A stretch of DNA of 64,000 nt from Petunia secreta. Taxonomy: Eukaryota > Streptophyta > Magnoliopsida > Solanales > Solanaceae. The position numbers were made by a program, and so were the translations under genes. Position 1 is the first letter of the stretch, and each line of letters starts with the position of its first letter. Under the pieces are notes generated by a model that did not search any database, had not been told where the DNA came from, and saw nothing but the letters and a program-made list of their open reading frames with translations. The DNA lies in NCBI GenBank assembly GCA_029990175.1, contig JARKIP010000053.1:13286001-13350000 (forward strand), given 5' to 3'. Of this stretch, positions 58,379 through 64,000 are shown in pieces.

Positions 58379-60145
58379 CTAATAATTAAAATAAATATTG
58401 AAAATATTTAATTGATTATTTAATTCAGATAAGGTTTTTACCGAATTTTCTTTTTCTTTTGGAATTGTATTTATCGTTAAAGATGATTTTAACCTTTTAG
58501 TAATTTCATCTAGAACATCACCTTTTATTTCCAATCCTCCTTTAGGAAGACTAGGGAATTTATCTTTTGACATACTAGGTAGCCTGAAAATTGGATTTTC
58601 TTCAATATTATCTTCAAATTTTATTCTTTTCTCTGGGAATGGTTTAAAAGAAGACTTGCTTCTTGCTTCTTCTACCTGATTGGCTATGACATGTAGTATT
58701 TGATTTGTATAATTATTTTGTTCTATTAATTTATTAATATCTTTGTTTTTAGGTTCTCCTTGGGCATCTATTGATGTTCTTTTAAAAGGATTTCCTATTA
58801 CTACTTTATCACCTACTGGTATATTTATTTCTTCTAATGGGGGAATGGTAGATTCTATTATTTTATTACTTTTCGTATACCATTTTTTAACTACCATATT
58901 TAAAGATTCACAGTTAGCTAATTTTCCTGTATATTCAAACCATTTAAAAAATTCTAAACTACACTTCCATTTTTTCATATCTTTCATCCATTTATCTCTA
59001 AACGATTTCCTCTGTTCTAAAGTGTAATTGTTTCTATACCATTCTCTTTTAATATTATTCTCTGGTTTTACCCAGAGTTGTTGGAGATATTTTATATCTG
59101 GTTCAAATGGTTCTTCTAACGTTATCATTCCTAAGGAATTATTTATTTCACTAAAGGTTGGGCTTGATGGTTGATTGATTATGACAGGTTTGTATTCTGG
59201 TTGTGGTATTCTTTTACTAAAGTTAACACCTTTTAAATTTTTGCTTATTATGTCTTCTTCCTCCAGGGGACAAGAAGTAGATGGCCTTGAAAAGGACATT
59301 CTGGAAGATGAAGATGTAGCGTTAAAGGATCTAGATTTTAGGAATTTTAAATCTATTGATCCATCTGTATATTGTATAACTTGTTCTATTTGTATAGATT
59401 CATCTTCCACTTTTGGTTCCGTGATGGAATCAAAGTGCCATTCATCTTTTGATAAGACTTCATCCCATTTAAGTAATCTTGGGACAAATATATTATGATG
59501 TCTAATATTTGCTTCCATTAACATTGTAACTCCTTTATGAGCTCTACTTGGTTTAGCTTTGGGAGCTAGAGTAGTTTTCATTAATTTATAATATACTCTA
59601 TATATTATAGCTATTTCTCTGGCTTGATGTTTACTATTTAAATGTTTTGTTTTAATATTTAATGTTAGAGTATCTAATATTGTTGGATCATTAATATCAA
59701 CTGAGAAATTTGGATAACAATTAAAGTATACTGGCCCATTTGCCATGTTACTTTGTAATACAGCTATTAATGAATCATCAAAGTTTAAGAATCTATTATC
59801 TCTTAATAATAAACATATAGGAATATCTAATCCTAGTCTATGAAGTGGTTTTACAGCCACTTGCACTAGTCCTATATGTAGGAACTTATAACTTTTTCTA
59901 TATTTTTCTATATCTTTTATAGACAATAGTTGAATTGTTTCAACTGACTGATTTATAGCAATTGTTGATTCACATGTTTTAATATTAAATCTATTTATGA
60001 AGTCAAATGCTCCGACTTCATATATTTTTTCTAACTTCTCTTTGGGAATATTCCAATTTAACAGATTATTTTCTATTTTTGATATTTTATCTATCTCTGT
60101 TGATAGGTTTATACTGTTTAATACTGACTGCGATGATCCTTCCAT
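58379..60145 (-). pseudogene. Viral polyprotein, copy 2: movement protein part only, fused end
   Basis: Open frame from the ATG at 60145 through the movement protein block (LDIPICLLLRDNRFLNFDDS) and the following acidic/basic region. It ends after the deletion junction with a few residues encoded by 3' UTR sequence. The codon that is a stop at 57325-57327 in copy 1 is Glu here. Coat, protease, RT and RNase H parts are absent. Confidence 0.8.
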
Positions 60146-60146
60146 T

Positions 60147-60368
60147 TTAATAATGAACTCCTGGACCGTCACAAGCTTTTCTATAATAACTTTCAGCTAT
60201 AGGTTTTAACCTAAGTATTTCTGAAATATTATTTTGCATATAATGTAGAAAATCAATATTTCCTGTTAAGAGATATCTATGCAGATTATCTTTTAAAAGC
60301 TTTTCATGGTCATTAATTTCTTTATCAATATTTATCCAGAGTTCTAGATAACCTGGATCCATATTCAT
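60147..60368 (-). CDS. Viral ORF1, copy 2
   Basis: 73 residues, same protein as the copy at 57566-57787, with at least one silent nucleotide difference (near 60282). The same one-base spacing to the following ATG. There is no viral promoter region upstream within copy 3's truncated end, so transcription is doubtful. Confidence 0.65.
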   Translation of the reverse strand: MNMDPGYLELWINIDKEINDHEKLLKDNLHRYLLTGNIDFLHYMQNNISEILRLKPIAESYYRKACDGPGVHY

Positions 60369-60889
60369 TTTTAAAATATTATATTTTTATTTTTATTAAG
60401 GAAATCTCTTCTCCAAAGTTTATAATATAGCAGAAGAGTTTCTTCTACGTAAGGATTATCGTTGTTTATTAAATCAGAAAAACATATATTCATAAAATAG
60501 ATATAATAATCATTATCATTATATTTATTAAACCAGTGTTTCATATAATACGGGAGTTAAGTGTTTTTTGTTTTCTTATGGGGGGGTTATCCTATAGTTA
60601 ACTCTACTCTTTTCTATTAAGGTGTTTTCTTTATTCAGATTTCCTTCGTTCTTATCCTATGTAGCTAAGCGACGGGAACACCAATCCGGGTCCGGCCCTA
60701 CGTCCTCCTAGACTCAACGGGCTAATCCAACGGAACTTTATGGCTTGCCAACGTCTAAACCGGAGATTAATCGGTTACCTCGACACAAGGATAAGGACTA
60801 AGAGATATGAACAAGAAAACAGGCTTAACAGAAAATTTCGAGTTAACAAGGATAACAGATGATTTAGCCGACGATCATATTGCCCCAAT

Positions 60890-63800
60890 AACTAAATTTT
60901 TAACATCTTTTTGCAAAACATCTTTTGCTGCTTTACAGTCGACTCTTAAAAGAAATTCTTTGTTTATCAGATCATCTTGAAATTTAGTTATACATAAAAC
61001 TATTGATAAAATTTCTTTTTTTATAGTACTATAATTTTTTTTTGAGTTCCGTTCCATATGCCAGAGCAGTATCGGACTAATTGTTCAGACTCTTTTGGAG
61101 AGAGACGCTGTTTAAGAATTCCTCCGAAACCTATTTCAGAGGCATCGGTTTCAACAATCATAAAGGCATCCGGATGTGGTATGCCTAGACATGGAAGTTT
61201 TTGAACAATTCTTTTGACTTTTTGGACTGTTTGTGTTTGTTCTTGGCTCCAAGGGATTGGATTTTTCCTAAGACGCTGATAAAGGGGTTCACATATTTGT
61301 CTAAGATTTGGAATAAAATCTGAGACATAGTTGAGGCTTCCTAAAAATCTTTGTAACTGAGTTTTATCTGTTAAAACATCTGGAAATTTTGTAGAGAATT
61401 CTATGGCTCTATAAATTGGTTTATACATGCCTTGAGATAAGTCATGTCCTAAAAATCTGATAGAGGTTTGAAATAGTTTGATCTTTTTGGCACTCACTAC
61501 CAGCCCATTTTTCTTAATAATATTAAGAAATATCTTTAAATGCTTAAAATGTTGATCTATATTTTCTGAAAATATTAATACGTCATCTATGTAAACTATT
61601 GAGAATGAACTATATGGATTAAATATATTATTCATTATATTTTGAAATTCTGATGGGGCATTTTTTAACCCAAAAGGCATAACATTCCATTCATATTGGC
61701 CAAAGGGCACATTAAATGCTGTTTTATACTTATCCCTTTCATCTATATGGATTTGCCAAAATCCTGATTTCATATCAAATTTACTATATATTTTAGCCTT
61801 ATACGTTCTTTTTAATAAATCTCTTTTATTTGGAATTGGATATCGTATCCATCTTAATACTTTGTTTAAAGGTTTATAATTTATAACTAATCTTGGAGCT
61901 CCTCTTTCTCGTTCAGCATTGTTATTAACATAAAATGCGGAACAACTCCAAGGTGATTTAGAGGGACGAATTATTTTCTTTTCTAATAATTCATTAATTT
62001 CCTTTTTACAATATTCCATTAATTCTTGGTTCATTTGAATTGGTCTAGCCTTAGTGGGGATAGATCCATCTTCAAATCCTTCTATATATGGTAATCGTAC
62101 TATATGCCTTTTTCTTTCCCAAAAGGCATTAGGTAGATCTGAACAAACTTCAGATTCTATTTCTTTTTGGGCTTGTAGTATTTTATCTTGAATTAATTTA
62201 TCTTTAAGCTGGTCCTCTATTTTAACAATTTTAATTTCATCTTTTATGTAGTTTATTTGATTTTTTATCATTTGTATTTTATAGATACTTCTTTCTTTTA
62301 GAGTATCTATTTCTCTTTGTTTTGGACCATTTAGGAAATAAAATATTATTTCTTTACCAAGATTATTGGTAGTAATACCTGTTGTATTCACTGTAAAAGG
62401 AGATATCTGAGTTAAAAAGGGAGTTCCTAATATGACTTCTTCATTTAATTCTTTTATTAGAATAAATGTATTTTTAAAGCATATGTTATTATTACATATA
62501 TGTGCATTAGATAATTTATATTTTATTTTAAGTTTTTCTCCTGATGCAGAGAATAATTTTGCTGATGTTTTATCACAATATTTTGATGGAATCAATCCTT
62601 CTACTATACAATTTTGGTCAGCACCAGAGTCTAGTAAAGCTACTGTCTGGATACTGTATTCATTATTTATGACTAATTTTATTGGTACATACCATTTTTG
62701 AGACTTAATTTTAGAGATAGCCAAGACTCCTAATTCGTCGTCTTGTGCTTCTATTTGTTTAGTATTTGAACTTTCTCCTATTATTTTAGAATTTAACTCC
62801 TTTTGAGTTTCTTGAATTAATTCTAGAGCAAGGTTTTCTTCCTCTATTTTATTAACTTTTTGTTTTAAAATGTTAACTTCTTGTTTTAATGTTGCTAATT
62901 CTGCATAAAGATCTGATATAGATATTTTTTCTTCTTTTTTATCAAATTTTTGTAGAATATTTTTCATACTAAAATGATTGGATATGTTAGGTTTATTTGA
63001 TTCTCTACTTAAGACTATATCTTTTAATTTTAAAAGATATTCTCTTTTAATTTCTTCATCCTTTATTTGATCTATTAGATCAAAGAAGAATTCTTTATTT
63101 TCATTTGATATGACTTTTATTGAACCTGTCCCGCAGGTACATAATCCTCTAGGACAATCACACTCTGATTCGGAAGTGTAACTATCACTAGACTCATATG
63201 CTATATTAATTTGTTCATCATCACTTATGCTATCCGTGGATGAACTTTCTTCTTCACTATTATCATTTTCGTCTAGTATAGCATATATTTTATTCTTAAT
63301 GTCTTCATCTAATTCTAAACTATTAATCTTATTTTTCTTCTTTGTCTTGACTCTACAATCATTTGCTTTATGGCCTTGTTTTCCACAATTGTAGCATCTT
63401 TCTTTAAAAGAAGGTTGCTTATTTTGACTTGCATTTTTTGGATTTTTCTTCTTGTATCTTTTGAAAGATTTTCTTTTATAATTATTATTATTAGCCTTTT
63501 GTCTTTTCTATTTATCCTTTTGGATCTTTTTGTTGCCTCGGTAGACGGGGCAGTTATCTTAGCATAACCAAAATCACTACAGAAATTTCCTAATTCTTTC
63601 TTAGTGATTTTATAATCTCTTTTTAACTGATTTTTTAATTTCATATCAGTACATAGTTCTAAAGCTGTTATGTTAATAAAGCTTACTATATCACCATAGG
63701 TTAATCCGTCATAAGGTATTTCACCGTTAAATCTATCTTTTATTTTTTGTCTAACTTTATCTGCAAATAAATGTGGTAGTCCACTTATAAATTTTTCTTT

Positions 63801-64000
63801 CCAATAACTATGATTACAATCTTCTCTAATCATTACTTTATTTAGAAATATGTCTTTATACCATTTAAAATCATGTAATTTTGGACATGATAAATTAGAT
63901 AATATTTCTAAGCTTCTATCTTTAAATACTTTTGGTTCTCCAATAAAGTGTTTAATTATGGCATATAATAAAGTGTTTATGGCATCTTCACGTACTTGTT
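60890..64000 (-). mobile_element. Endogenous pararetrovirus, copy 3: truncated, runs past the window edge
   Basis: Begins in RNase H (60890 matches copy 1 at about 52335) and continues through RT, protease and coat region to the right edge. It lacks the genome part beyond RNase H: ORF4, promoter and primer site. Orientation equals that of copies 1 and 2. Confidence 0.85.
60890..64000 (-). pseudogene. Viral polyprotein, copy 3: coat, protease, RT and part of RNase H, two frameshifts
   Basis: The long open stretch 62967-61021 passes without interruption from the coiled coil at the end of the coat region into protease (LLDSGADQNCIV), RT (YIDDVLIF) and RNase H (VETDASEIGFGG). This shows that the coat and polymerase parts share one frame. 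Compared with copy 1 there is one base less near 63497, just before the zinc knuckle, and two extra T residues near 61034. Both shift the frame. It is cut at 60890 inside RNase H. The two positions that are stops in copy 1 (54136, 53392) are Trp codons here. Confidence 0.85.

Larger units (their letters stand above)
58314..60882 (-). mobile_element. Endogenous pararetrovirus, copy 2: internally deleted
   Basis: Consists of about 100 nt of the genome 3' end (58314-58418) fused directly to the first third of the polyprotein frame, ORF1 and the leader (58419-60882). Everything from mid polyprotein to the promoter is missing. The two parts meet in ATTTAATTGA, present in both parents (near 50699 and 55829 in copy 1). 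It ends at CATATTG, just short of its own primer site. Confidence 0.85.

Noticed and set aside
58226..58411. + strand frame across the viral primer site and leader
   Set aside because: Opposite to viral sense, lies in leader and 3' end sequence, no homology recognised.

Overview
This is eukaryotic nuclear DNA from a plant. It is AT-rich, made mostly of nested retrotransposons, and has GT-AG introns. The combination of a solendovirus-like endogenous pararetrovirus, Solanaceae-type MITE ends and long Ty3/gypsy LTRs points to Solanaceae, most likely Nicotiana (inference). I see only two host genes: the 3' end of an X8-domain, probably GPI-anchored gene (up to position 692, + strand) and an intact single-exon basic-secretory-protein (BSP) family gene at 21830-22741. 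No rRNA, tRNA or CRISPR features were recognised.

Layout. 1-692: X8 gene, whose first visible intron is a hAT-type MITE plus its target duplication. 1353-8350: degenerate Tat-lineage Ty3/gypsy element with a recognisable 5' LTR, gag, protease, RT, two RNase H domains and integrase, but no 3' LTR. 8360-10340: 5' part of an L1-like LINE, minus strand. 10440-11370: LTR and MITE remnants. 11624-18811: complete Tat-type element on the minus strand with two 582-bp LTRs. It keeps gag-protease and an antisense spliced ORF but has no RT or integrase. 20010-21660: AT-rich element holding a minisatellite. 23697-27799: a scrambled chromovirus. 28475-32120: truncated Ty1/copia element, minus strand. 32121-50603: nested Ty3/gypsy elements with 2.5-2.8 kb LTRs full of short tandem arrays, around a further unidentified repeat region with its own array.

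50604-64000: endogenous pararetrovirus (Caulimoviridae, solendovirus-like), all on the minus strand. Copy 1 (50604-58313, about 7.7 kb) is a whole genome running from tRNA-Met primer-binding site to primer-binding site. It is followed head-to-tail by an internally deleted copy 2 and then by a copy 3 that runs out of the window. Genome order is leader, small ORF1, one long frame (movement protein, coat protein with zinc knuckle, protease, RT, RNase H), ORF4, then promoter and poly(A) region. Copies are nearly identical, so the insertion looks recent, but each long frame carries its own stops or frameshifts.

The most notable observations are these. First, an apparent intron gained by MITE insertion, in which the 8-bp target duplication supplies both splice sites. 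Second, the viral end lies exactly at the primer-binding site and is joined to the primer-binding site of a Ty3/gypsy element, in place of that element's 5' LTR. Third, virus-virus junctions carry microhomology and a short inverted filler. Fourth, there is a gag-only Tat derivative with an antisense intron-containing ORF.
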